NCBI GenBank assembly: GCA_029204225.1 | Contig: CM055106.1 | Coordinates: 4,690,858-4,754,857, forward strand | Direction: 5' to 3' | Source: Diphasiastrum complanatum | Lineage: Eukaryota; Streptophyta; Lycopodiopsida; Lycopodiales; Lycopodiaceae | Length of the DNA stretch: 64,000 bases | Part shown: piece by piece, positions 36,037 to 46,734 of the stretch | Position numbering within the stretch: position 1 is the first letter of the stretch | Layout: every line of letters starts with the position of its first letter | Translations under genes and position numbers: made by a program | The notes under the pieces: model-generated | Database searches by the model: none | What the model saw: only the letters and a program-made list of their open reading frames with translations | What the model was told of the DNA's origin: nothing

Positions 36037-38162
36037 ATGATCGGAGGCAGAGAGATGGATCCCGAGCAGACGTTTTTGAGAGTCCACGCACGGTTGTCGG
36101 GAGTGCTGGCAAGGCTGCTTACGCCGAGATTCAGAATTGCTTTGGAGTATATATGCTTATTCAATGCCTTGGTGCTGTTGACGTTACTTGTCATCATGCA
36201 TGTGAACTTTGTAGGACAGGTACATACTCCTTCTCTACTTATCTCGTACATTGTTAATATTTTATATCTGTCATTTCTTTCCGAAATCAATTCAGATGTC
36301 AACCTCTTCACGAGATTCAATTGCGAAGCTCATGTTTTGCTCTTTTTCTTTAGGAAGCAACGCACTTGACTGGCTTGCTTCACTAGTTTTTTATAGTTCA
36401 AAAATTTGTGCACAATTCGTTGGCCGACTATGTATGTGAATGCAGATTTGTGTACATCATTTTCAGTCCTATTCAGTACGTTGCTGGTTTTAATATTTGA
36501 CCGCGTAGAACCTATATCAAGGAAGTGTTTTGAGGCCCCTGTTTGAAGAGCTTACCATTATGCTTTTTTTTGTTCAATGAAGTTTTAGGGTTTCATATAG
36601 TACGGCCGTTCAAAAATTTCAAATAAGTCTGATGTACACACCAGGCCCTTGCTTTAGTGCCAGAGCTTCAAATTACTTCACAGTCAGCTGGTTGATGGAC
36701 GTGTAGTCGGAAGAAAATTGGAAGCAAAGCGAAGTGTTGTCTTGTTTGGATGAATGCCCGCTCTGTTTGGCCAATTTTTTTTTGCTCAGATAGGCTCATC
36801 CTGAAATCTAGATGAGTTTCAACTGTAGAGGCCCGCTCTCAACATTCTGGGGCTGGGCATATGCTGTAGCAGATCTGTTTTGGAATGTCTTGTAGATTGA
36901 CAATTGGCAGATTTCACAACCAATGGCTTATTGTTTTTCCACATACAGTTTCCTTTGATCCAAAGTATTTTTTCTGTGCTATTCCCGTTTTTGCATGTAT
37001 GAGACAGTGAAGCTTTTACTGCTTTGAATGGTGCAAGGTTATCATTGATAAGAAAATCAAGCTTTCCGACATGGGGCTGTTCTGAGGGCAAGTTTATCCG
37101 ACCATTCTGGTCGAATATGTTAGTTTGGTTTAAAAAAAGGACGGATCAAAACAAATGGTGTACACCTTTATGCCTTTGTATCTGCCATTGTATTTTTTAT
37201 GATTAAATGATAAAAGAAAGCATACTAAGCAAACGTCCTCTGCAAATGTTTTAAAGCCTGGTTGTGCGAAAGAGTTCTCTGGGCCTGGTATTGCTGAAGC
37301 CCAACTGATTCGAATCAAGGTCAGTATGGAGTCTGCTCAGTATTATTTAAGCAGCTATTTCTTGAATAGTTACACATTTTTTTTTGTCTTACTTTTCAGC
37401 TTCTCCTGCCGTTAAATAGTATACTTGTCCTGCTTTGAAATTTTAATGGGAATTGATTTTTGTGCTGGAGTTGCTTTCGTAGCTGATGTTGGCAGCACAT
37501 TGTTCTTTAATGTGTACTGCTGCAAATTAATGATGCTTACGTACATTAGGTAGTACTTTATGTAGGAGAAGGCAGAATTGGCGCATGTATCACCCAAGCA
37601 AATGTTAGGACCATTCTTTAATTGTCCAACAGGATGATGTTTACAATGTTGGAATGTTGCGCTGTTGTACTTGCAGATAACTAATAGTTGGAATAGAATA
37701 TCAGACAAGACACAAAGCAGCAGGTCATGGCTGCAAGATAAGTCAGGCCAGTTTCAAGTGCATGGCCTGTCTGCAAGAGGCAAGCTGGTTTTTGAAAGTT
37801 TTCAGATGCCCGAAGTGGGTCGGAAATGGTGGAACAGATTGACTGCAAGCTTACGGCTTTATTGGATTGGAAGCAGTGCCAGGCAAAGTTCGCAAATATT
37901 GGAGAATGTTGGAATAAACAGTGAGGCTGAGAAACATAGCCCTTCTGTTGGATTAGTTGATGAAGGTGTGGCCTACAAACCGTTGGGTAAGCGTACAGCT
38001 ATCGAAGACGGTTTTCGACCAGATTTGGGAGGGTCATTGTGGGGGTCCACACAGAATTCCTTCAGAGCAAGTTTATTGCAATATGTAAGCAGGTGGAGCA
38101 CATATGGAGCAGCTCGCCTTAAGAGGGCAAATCAAACTATAAGAAGTTTTTGGCAAGTTTGG
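36037..38162 (+). CDS. Membralin-like protein, exons 1-3 (partial)
   Basis: Exon 1 is 36037-36219, exon 2 37257-37319 (63 bp) and exon 3 37677-38162. All have GT/AG borders and phase-0 junctions. Translation begins at ATG 36037 or, more likely, 36055 (MDPEQTF, the conserved start of plant membralins as I recall them). An in-frame TGA directly precedes 36037. Residues about 25-60 include one hydrophobic membrane segment (IALEYICLF...LLVIMH). Exon 2 encodes PGCAKEFSGPGIAEAQLIRI, matching the conserved lumenal motif after the first membrane span. Exon 3 encodes a soluble loop of 162 residues. Membralins are multi-pass ER/nuclear-membrane proteins linked to ER-associated degradation in animals. 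The later transmembrane exons were not found before 64000, so the gene continues outside the window or is broken by the insertions downstream. Confidence 0.8.
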
Positions 38163-39078
38163 GTAAGTCTATCTACTAAGCACTCTTTGCAAAGAGCTTG
38201 CTGATACATCATGTGAGTTTCTGGTTTGAACAGTGAAGAAATGTTGATATGGTATGATCAACCATAGTCATTTTAATGCTTGCTTAGCTCTATTGTATAC
38301 TATCCACTCATTTTGACGAAGTAGATCATACAACTTCCAATCCCCAAGTTGTAGTCTCATGATCAAGTCGTTTTTCTAACAGTGCGAACACCACTTTTAC
38401 AGATCAGAAAAACATCCTGTGTGGAGAAAGATCTAGGGTTTTATGCTCTGAAACCCTAGCCGTCATAAACCTCCATAGGAAGAGATGGTTGCTGCTTCAG
38501 CATGAGTCTATAGCTGCCCACAGCGACCTACAGACCAGGTTGCCCTCCAAAAACGCCCATCTGGAGCTTTTTACAGATCACAATTTGGTCCTCTACAGAG
38601 AAACATAGGCACTTTTCCTCCTATAAACTCTGGTACAACAACTCTCCGCTTCATTGGACATATTGTCGGTTGTCATGCACTCTTTGTGCGTTGAATCACC
38701 ACAATGACTCTCCAGCACCCTTTGCTAGCTCTGTCTAGCAGCAACAGCTCATCAATTCATGAAGAATTGCTTCCATTATGTGCAATTTCCCTTTAGTTGC
38801 TTCATAGCTTGCTCAACCAACTGGTTCTTCAGATTCTCCCTCTCCCAGAATTCGGCTCCTAACTAACATCGAACTGCACCTTACCAACAAGACTTTGATA
38901 CCATTTTGACGATCGTTCTTGTAGTGTATGTTAAACTAATTCACAGGCTAAGCATCAATCAATTACACAATAGCCGTCCAATCTATTAAAAAATCCAAGC
39001 TAGAATCGCTGTCTGAGTCACGCGATATATCTTGATTCTGTTCCTTAATCTCCAATGCTTTGTTAAAAACCACGTTAT
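38163..39078 (+). other. Start of membralin-like intron 3
   Basis: A GTAAGT donor opens at 38163. At 38895-38912 a reverse-strand TGGTATCAAAGTC-like motif after CA resembles a minus-strand LTR end and primer-binding site, hinting at a truncated LTR element facing left. No protein domains support it. Confidence 0.4.
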
Positions 39079-39530
39079 TGTTAGAAATAAATGACTATGC
39101 TAAAGTTAATCCATAGGTTACTTTGACCCAAAAGGTCGAGATTTGTGTAATCATGGGTATTTAGTTATTTAGGCCATCTTAAGTTTGTCTTAAGTTCAGT
39201 TGGACCCAATTTTGGTCATGTACTGACTCGTGGGTCCTTAGGGGTCTAATTTTGTTTAGGGGCCCTATCTTGACTTTTGGGGGTCTCCTACATTTAGTAA
39301 GTGGTTAACCTTAGGGTTTTGTGGCATTTGGTCACATCCAGGTAGAGTACTTAGATGCTCATTGTGTATTCCATTTTTACAGTTTGGCTAAGCATTGCTC
39401 TCCATTGCTCTTGTTGCTGTTTTCTCTCTCTCTCTCTTAGAGTTGGGCGGCGCCCAACCTCTTCTCTCTTGTTTTCTGTGGAGAATGATTGATAACAAGA
39501 TCTTGGTGACTTGACTCTTGCTTTCCTACA
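39079..39530 (+). repeat. 5' LTR of the copia element (452 bp)
   Basis: Starts TGTTAGAAAT and ends CCTACA directly before the primer-binding site. Contains a short CT run (about 39423-39438). No second copy, so the left end rests on the typical TGTTAG start. Confidence 0.7.
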
Positions 39531-39542
39531 TGGTATCAGAGC
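39531..39542 (+). other. Primer-binding site
   Basis: TGGTATCAGAGC, the plant copia initiator-tRNA-Met site, immediately after the LTR. Confidence 0.9.
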
Positions 39543-39701
39543 TACCGGATCTGCAGCAAGCTTGTTTGTTGGTGCCCTACCAGAAGAGGAGCTTCTTTGC
39601 TTTTTGTCAATTTGTTTCCATTACTCTCAACTCATTACCTTCATCTTATCTTCTATTTGTTTCATCTTTGAGTATCTCTCTTAGGGGACAACAACTCTCC
39701 T

Positions 39702-41453
39702 TTGATGAACTTTGCGGGTGACACTCAACAAGATCAAGCTTTCTTCACGAAAGGCAAGGGCAAAGGCAAGTCAAAAGGAAAGGGGAATCCTCCTTCCAAG
39801 GATGAGCAAAAGCCAGTTGGAGGTCAAAATGTCAACACTCAAAAGAAGAAAGGGAAGTGCCATTATTGCAAAAGGTATGGGCACTTCATCAAGGATTGTA
39901 AGAAGAAGCTTGCGAAAGAGGAGAGTAAAGAAATTGATACTTTGGAGCAAGAGCTTGAAGCTAGTGGTGATCTCTTCAACCAAGACTATGCTTTTGTGTC
40001 TAATATTGCTTCTACTAGTACTACTACATCTATGAGGAATTCAGATTCTGTTTTGCAAGTTGCTGATTTTCAGCCCATTGAATGGGTGATTGATAGTGGT
40101 GCTACTCGTCATATGACTTCTCGTAAAGAAGCATTCACTAAATTAGTGAAATTGCAAAATGGAAGTAAGGTACAATGTGCGGATGATGCATCTTATTCTA
40201 TTCATGGAATTGGAATTGTAGCCATCATTTTGCCTAATGGTGAAGAAAAGTACATTAAGAATGTGCTTTATGTTCCGGGAATCAAGAAGAATCTTCTTTC
40301 GGTTTCAACTATGTTGAAGCAAGGACTAGTTGTTGAGTTCAAAGAAGATAAGTGTCTTGTCAAGGATCCTAAAAGATCACTCTTGATTATTGTTTTGGGA
40401 ACAATGCATGCTGGCTTATTCATTATGGATACCTATGAGCGACGAATTCCCTTTACATGTCTTGTTGCTTCTACATCACAATCATTGGAGTTGGCTGAAT
40501 TGTGGCATCTAAGGTTTGGGCATCTCAACTTTGCAAGCTTGAAGAAGCTGAAGACAGTTAATATGGTAGAAGACATTCCTACTATTGAGCAGCCGGAAGG
40601 GCATGTATGCGAGGGGTGCATACTTGGAAAGTTTGAAAGGAAACCTTTTCCAATTGATGGAACTATAAGGGTTCTTGATAAATTGATTTGGTTCATAGTG
40701 ATGTTTGTGGTCCAATGAGGACCGAATCCATTGGAAAGTGCATCTATTTTATGACTTTTATTGATGACTTTTCCCGTTTTACATGGATTTATCCTATGAA
40801 GGCTAAATCGAAAGTTTTTCAACGTTTCAAAGATTTTCTAGCAATGGTGGAAAATCAGTTTGGGCATTCTTTGAAGACCCCACGCACCGATCGAGGAGGG
40901 GAATACATTAAGAATACGTTCGGTGCATTTCTTCGAGAAAAGGGAATTCTACATCAAATGACAACTCCCTATACGCCTCAACAAAATGGTGTTGCCGAGC
41001 GAAAGAATCACACACTTATGGAGATGGCCCGTTGCATGCTCAAAGCAAAGGGGCTGCCTCACAAGTTTTGTGCTGAAGCGGTTATAACGGCAACATACAT
41101 AAGCAATCGTTGTCCTACTAAAGCATTGAAAGTATTAACTCCTTATGAAGTTTGGTATGGAAAGAAGCCTACAATCTCTCACTTTCGCATTTTTGGTTGT
41201 ACGGCTTATGCGTTTGTTCCAAATAAACTTCGTACAAAGCTTGAGGATAAAGGAGTTAAATGCATTTTTGTTGGCTATAGTAGTGAAAGCAAAGGCTATA
41301 GGTTGTTCAATTTGAGCATAAACAAGATTATTGTTAGTCGTGATGTGCATTTTGATGAAAAGAAGAATTGGATGTGGCCCCAACTCATATCTTGAAGGGG
41401 GGACAGCCCACATAGTGTGAATTTTCCAGATTTGGTACCATCTTCTATTGCTG
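39702..41453 (+). pseudogene. Copia gag C-terminus, protease and integrase
   Basis: A long open stretch starts in the Lys/Gly-rich gag tail and CCHC knuckle (CHYCKRYGHFIKDC, near 39858). It runs through protease (WVIDSGATRHM, near 40084) and the integrase zinc region (WHLRFGHLNF ... CEGCILGK) to a frameshift near 40690. The core follows in the next frame ([32 protein letters not shown], near 40690-41010). The frame closes at TGA 41393-41395 in the linker. Gag residues upstream of the knuckle are missing, so the copy could not make its own capsid. Confidence 0.9.
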
Positions 41454-42051
41454 GAGATAAGCAAGGTTGCAGTCCGCATTCCGGAACGCGATCCGGGATT
41501 TCCCATTAGGGTTTCCCGGAACGCAATTTTTTTTTTTTTGTATAGTTGCCAATATGGGTATCATGTGAAAGGATATCAAAAAAGCAATTGTTATGCAGAT
41601 CTGTTGCTTGGTTTCAGATGGCTGCGGGCTACATTGCCGACTGTTTCGGGTGTGAAACACCAAAAAGTGTGTTTTCCCGGACCCCGCTGTTGGGGGGCGT
41701 TGCCCCCCAAACCCCCAACCGGGGGGCCGGGGGCTACCGCCCCCCGAACCCCTTGTTTCAGCTATTCCAAATACAATTCCCGCCAATCTAAGGAAGGCTC
41801 CTTCTAACTCTTTCTATCATTTTCTAACCGAAAACGAAATCAGTAGATCTGCAAACCATTGGCATCAGAACACCATTCAAAACTGATTTAGTTAGTATTA
41901 AACTCAAAAAAAAAAAAAATTGGCCATTACTCCTTTTTCCACAAAAAAATAAATAAATTTGGATCCGGGTCGCGGATCGCTGACGTTCCGGATTGCACGA
42001 TCCGGAACGTTTTTGCAGCGGATTGCGATCCGCTGCAACACATGAGATAAG
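41454..42051. mobile_element. 582-bp non-autonomous hAT-like element with 8-bp TSD
   Basis: The element (41462-42043) is flanked by perfect 8-bp duplications GAGATAAG at 41454-41461 and 42044-42051, the size typical of hAT transposons. Removing the element and one duplication restores a continuous in-frame copia linker (SIAGDK joined to GQQSTSF). Near the ends are imperfect inverted repeats around GTTGCAG. Subterminal zones are crowded with CCGGAACG/GGATCGCG motifs, and the core holds a GC-rich palindromic block (about 41690-41755). No transposase is encoded. It is related in inverted orientation to 54750-55550. Confidence 0.85.
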
Positions 42052-43935
42052 GGGCAACAATCAACCAGTTTCGACCTGCCCAACACCTCATCAAGTTTAG
42101 AGCCTACTGTTCATCAAGAACCGCCCATTGTTGCTCATAATAGGAACTGCTGGACAGCAAGGACCAGTTTTGGAAGATCTTGGACAGCCAAGTGTGGTGT
42201 CGGAGGATCTTGGACAACAAATTGTAAGAAAAGACATGGCTGTTGGACAGCCCAAAACAATCCCACGGTGGCTGTTGTCGACTTTGCGGGACAGCAAAGT
42301 AAGTTCATTTTATGATGGAAAGACATGTGCCTCTACAAAATCAGTGGGCTATGCTGATTTTTCAGATTTTGCTCTTACATCTCATGGAGATGTTGCAGAA
42401 GAACCTGTTTTTATGAGCAGGCCAAGGGAGTAAAATGTTGGGAGGATGCGATGCAAGATGAGTATGACTCACTTATGAAGAACCAGATTTGGGTTCTTGT
42501 TGATCTTCCTCATGGGAAGAAGGCAATTGGTTCTAAATGGGTATACAAAATCAATTATAAGGCAGATGGTACCATTGAAAGGTACAAGGCAAGGCTCGTT
42601 GCCAAAGGCTATGCTCAGCAAAAGGGGATTGATTATGAGGAGACTTTTTCTCCTACTGCTCGGATGACTACCGTGAGGGTAGTAACCTCTTTGGCTGCCC
42701 ACTTTGGTTGGCGTTTGCGGCAACTTTACATAAAGACAACATTGGTGATCTCAATGAGGAAGTGTACCTTCAACAACCTGCTGGTTTTTTGGTTGAAGGC
42801 CAAGAAGATAAAGTTTGTCTTCTCAAGAAGGCACTTTATGGACTGAAGCAAGCTCCGAGGATGTGGTATCAAAAGATACATGCCTACTTTTGTGATCGAG
42901 GGTTTACTAATAGTCCTAGCGAATCTACTCTTTATGTCAAGCATACTTCAGATTATATCATCATTATTTTGCTTTATGTTGATGATATTATTATTACGGG
43001 AAGTAATGAGCAGCAGATTGATGCCGTAATACTTGATTTTGGTATGGTTTTTGAAACCTCAGATTTAGGCCTATTGCACTTTTATCTTGGTCTTGAATTT
43101 GTACAAGAAGGGGCTGGAATTTTCATCTCTCAAAAACGCTACATTGGGCAGATTTTGAAGCGGTTCAAGATGGAAGATTGCAAGCCGGTTGTTACACCTA
43201 TGGAGACAGGTCTGAAATTAAGTAATCAAGGTGATGGTGAATCATTTGACACTACTTTATATTGTCAAGCTATTGGCCGTCTCATTTACCTATGTAATTC
43301 AAGACCGGACATTTCTTATAGTGTCTCACTCATGAGTCAATTCATGCATGCCCCGATGACATCACATTGGAAAGCGTTGAAGAAGATCTTTCGATATCTT
43401 CAAGGAACAAGAAGTCATGGACTGGTTTTTCTTGCTTGTGATGATGCATGTTTGGTTGGTTTTAGTGACTCGGATTGGGGTGGAGATCAAGACACTAGAC
43501 GCTCTACAAGTGGACATTGCTTTTTCTATGGAAATTTTGCAATTTCGTGGTCAAGTAAAAAGCAGCCCACTGTTGCTACTTCTTCTAGTGAGGTAGAATA
43601 TAGAGCGATATTTTCAGCCACAACAGAGTGTTTATGGCTGAGAACTACTTGTTGACATGAAGTTTGGCGAGCCCTCAGTCACACTTATCTTGAGTGATAA
43701 TCAAAGTGCTATTGCCATATCACGGAATCCTCTTTTTCATGCGAGGACGAAGCACATCGAGATCCATTATCACTTTGTTCGGGAGGGACTTCATGATGGC
43801 GACATTTTACTTGAATATTGTCCTACGGAGGATAATATTGCGGACCTCTTCACTAAGGCGTTGCCTGGAGTCAGATTTGAAGCTTTATGCAAAGCTTTAA
43901 ATTTGACACCACGAATTTTGCAACCAAGATAACCC
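42052..43935 (+). pseudogene. Copia RT and RNase H
   Basis: The linker leads into RT at about 42451 (QDEYDSLMKNQIWVLVDLP; KARLVAKGYAQQKG). A frameshift lies near 42725, then LYGLKQAPRMWY, LYVDDIIITGSN (catalytic DD near 42982) and RNase H (SDSDWGGDQDTRRSTSG; ATSSSEVEYRAI). A second frameshift at about 43650 precedes DNQSAIAISRNP and the DLFTKALPG tail. The two frameshifts and few stops make it moderately young. The 3' LTR expected after 43935 is missing. Confidence 0.9.
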
Positions 43936-43939
43936 GTAG

Positions 43940-44115
43940 AAGCATAATGCATAGAACTGCGATCAACTATAGAACCAGAACGCAATCCTAAATGGAAGCC
44001 AAACGCTCAGCATATGGTTTTTTTTTTTTTTGTTAAAAAAAAACGTATTTTTTTGGGAGTCCCCATTCCGGAACGGAACGCGTTCCAGAACGCGTTCCGT
44101 TATGGAACGGGCAAC
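43940..44115. repeat. Candidate third palindrome-rich element end
   Basis: Directly after the copia RNase H a T/A homopolymer zone (about 44018-44060) leads into a palindrome-rich block with GGAACGCGTTCC at 44075-44086 and GGAACG repeats to 44110. This layout mirrors the right end of the 582-bp element. Its left end and target duplication could not be identified, so it may be a short derivative or a fragment. Confidence 0.4.
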
Positions 44116-44617
44116 TAAGATTTAGATACAGGTATTACCTAGGTTTGTCTCAGGAACATTTATACAGATTTATATTGATACACCATTCCATATAAATCAA
44201 AAGATCAACTTATAGAGCTTATATATATGTCAATTGAATAAGGTGACTACAGAGAATGAGAAGATGGTTGGAGTGCTTAATTACAAATATTACCATTATA
44301 GATGCTTCTAAGCTTGGGAAAAAAGTAGCAAAGCCCTTGCTTGGAATTGAAGAAAAACTCTAATAAGTTAAACAGCGAAGCAAATCAGTAGGGGATCAGA
44401 TGAGCTAGTTGAATAAGGTATGGATGGTTCAAATTGTTCAAAAGTCTCATAATGGACGTTAAACAACCTATGGAGAGAGCTTCAAGCTCTATGAGAGCCT
44501 CATCCATTATTTGGTAGAATTTACTAGCTTTTCCTTGTATGCAGAAATAGGAAGTGCTTTTGCAATATTGGGAATTAATCTAAATTATCAATCTATATAT
44601 ATATATATATATATATC
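44116..44617. other. AT-rich stretch, nothing recognised
   Basis: No gene or TE domain; ends in a (TA) microsatellite (about 44594-44616) that adjoins the left end of hAT copy A. Confidence 0.4.
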
Positions 44618-45014
44618 TAGGTCCCGCGGTATTGGGTACCGTGGTACCATACTTGTACTGCGGTTCCACAATATAATAATATACATATTATTTAATATAT
44701 TTTTTTTAATTTTTTTAAACCTAAACTACTCGCCCCCCTCGCTTCTTCTCTCCCAGATTTTTTTCAGCCCATCGCTGCCCTGCCATAGCTTTGCTGCCTT
44801 GCCTTCGCTCGCCCCTCTTCTGATTTGCGTCGCCCTTCGCCCACAGACCGCCCTGCCTTGCATATGATTTGCCTCTCCCTGCCTTCGCTGCCTTCGCCCA
44901 TTTTCAGTGTCTCTCCAACAGTGAACCCTGCTGTTTTTTTTCCAGCAATCCATCCTTCCAGCTTTAGCTTCATCTGCATTTTTTCCCTACTTTTCTCCAT
45001 CGCAATGGTGCAAC

Positions 45015-46336
45015 CTTTCTTGCACTGTGGGTCCTTTCACAGGTATGCATCTCATCTCATCCTCTCTTGCTGTGTTTCGTTGACATTCCACCCGTGCACA
45101 TGTGCTGAACCATTTCATTGCACGTACCACAGGATTGCGCTGCCTTGTGTGTGAGCATAATTGGAGCACATGGGCCCTCGTTCACACGAGGAGAAGAAAC
45201 AGGCTGTTAGTGAGTCAGCTAGAGTGGTTGGTGTTTTGTAGCACCAACACACGTCTCGCCAGGAGACTGCCGACCATTACGAGCGCATTGCAGGGATAGG
45301 CTATTCTCCCATAGCATGTTGGTTGACGTCTCACTAAAATGTAGGTTTCAATTTTTGATCAAGTTGTTGTCCTGACACGCTCAATTTTGACCTGCAGACG
45401 AAGATATCTCATTTGGAGTGCCAGGTTGACTTGCCTACGGACAACGTCCATCCCATGCCTGCAGATGACTTGGGCACACAGTTGATGGCAGAGAGAGAGA
45501 GGGAGCTTGCTGAGATGAGAGAGAGAGAGAGCTTGGGCTTGAGCACAGAGAGCCTCCATTGTATGAGGCAGATGAGCCAGTGTCAGAGGATGATCATGAT
45601 GAGGATGAGCCCATTCGGGTTGTGTTTGCCAGATAAGAGAGGGATGAGGCAGATGATACAGGTGCAGGGCACACGCCACGGGCAGGGGTCACAGGTGCAT
45701 CACGTGGCAGAGGTGGGGCACATGGCACAGGTTATACCGGGAGATAGGTAGGGCACACAGGGGGGGCCAGTGGCATACCTACCTATGTCGACATGATGGA
45801 GGAGGCCGTTACCACGACAACACACCAGAGGAGGCACCAGATGACTTTGATTGCACAGATTGGGAGGCCATGCAGGGTCTACAGGGTGCACATGATGAGG
45901 CACGGGATGAGGCACGAGTTGATTTAGGGGATGGTGCACAGGATGATTCAAGGGTTGGTGCACAGGATGAGGCCCAGAGCCCAGAGCATTTGTATTCAGG
46001 TGCCCAGCTGGACGACTTGATTGCCACATTGGATTCAAAGGCTCAGCAGATGCCGAGTGTCAGGGCACCCCCCTTCATCTCTTGTCAGCATGCCATACAC
46101 AGAGTCCCAGCCAGAGCAGCCACATGAGGTGCCTACAGTTCCTCCAGTTCCTCAGAGGGTATATGTGCGCCGCACAACTCCTCCAATGCTACCGATGCCA
46201 TTCAGACCTGCAGCCCCTCCATCGCCGTCCACTTCTGCAGCACCAGGTCTCCATGGCAGGCCACCATCTGTGCCCAGGTTTTCTCTTGTAGCGCCCACAT
46301 CCACAGTGGCTCCTCCAGCTACTCCTCCAGTGGCAG
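45015..46336 (+). pseudogene. hAT transposase hATC and C-terminal extension, copy A (part 1)
   Basis: An exon at about 45134-45295 encodes the hATC hallmark: Cys-Glu-x-N-W-S-T-W-A-L-V-H-T-R-R-R-N-R-L type, with the R changed at the first Arg codon. Unlike copy B it has CAG, not TAG, after LLVS. After a short intron (acceptor near 45396) the extension starts TKISHLECQVDLPTDN. Length changes in AG and G runs break the frame. An acidic stretch (AHDEARDEA...GAQDD) leads to a Pro-rich region. The gypsy insertion cuts it at 46336. Confidence 0.75.
46332..46336. other. Target-site duplication (left), GGCAG
   Basis: GGCAG directly before the left LTR repeats at 52611-52615 directly after the right LTR; 5 bp is the usual gypsy TSD length. 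Confidence 0.9.
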
Positions 46337-46691
46337 TGTAATAGTTCCTAACACCACAATAGGGCAAACACTAACTGATCCACCCAACCTTGCCTACTCC
46401 CTGATATAGAGTAAGCCCCTCCCCCAGTGTGAGGACTGGTAGCATGCAACTGCCAAGTGTCGGCCACGTGTCACTGACGTGGCCGATTGCACGTCGGGAC
46501 CCAACTGGGGGCCCTGACCTGCTGACAGGGTCCCTAGACTGTGTTAGGCCCGCCATGGCTATAGACCGTGCTGGGGCACACTACTCACACCGTCTTGCCC
46601 TGTTGGTCGTGTACGCTGGGCACGACCCTGACTGTGGTATCTGACCTATCTGTGTTCTCTAGGGTTCGGCACTGGTCATGAGCTCGTAACA
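46337..46691 (-). repeat. 3' LTR of the minus-strand gypsy (355 bp)
   Basis: On the plus strand it begins TGTAATAGTTCC and ends GCTCGTAACA. It differs from the right LTR by a handful of substitutions and an indel of about 11 bp near 46462. Confidence 0.95.
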
Positions 46692-46706
46692 CTCCCTCCC
46701 CCTTAA
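46692..46706 (-). other. Polypurine tract
   Basis: Minus-strand AAGGGGGAGGGAG directly precedes the LTR start TGTTACG. Confidence 0.85.
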
Positions 46707-46734
46707 GAACCGTCTTGGTCCTCTAAGACAAAGT

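Larger units (their letters stand above)
39079..43935 (+). mobile_element. Ty1/copia element with 5' LTR, 3' LTR missing
   Basis: 5' LTR, PBS, gag C-terminus, protease, integrase, RT and RNase H lie in order on the plus strand, in the same orientation as the host membralin-like gene. The gag N-terminal half is deleted, and a 582-bp hAT-like element sits in the integrase-RT linker. No copy of the LTR follows RNase H; a palindrome-rich sequence begins there instead. Confidence 0.9.

Noticed and set aside
38895-38912. Start of another LTR retrotransposon on the minus strand
   Set aside because: Only a primer-binding-site-like motif is present; no gag or pol follows to the left and the host exon lies about 730 bp away.
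45359-46367. Minus-strand frames of 70-112 codons opposite the hAT extension (also 58392-58748)
   Set aside because: They are antisense shadows of the repetitive acidic coding region; their composition (His/Pro, Cys/Ala/Pro-Ser) mirrors the plus-strand repeats.
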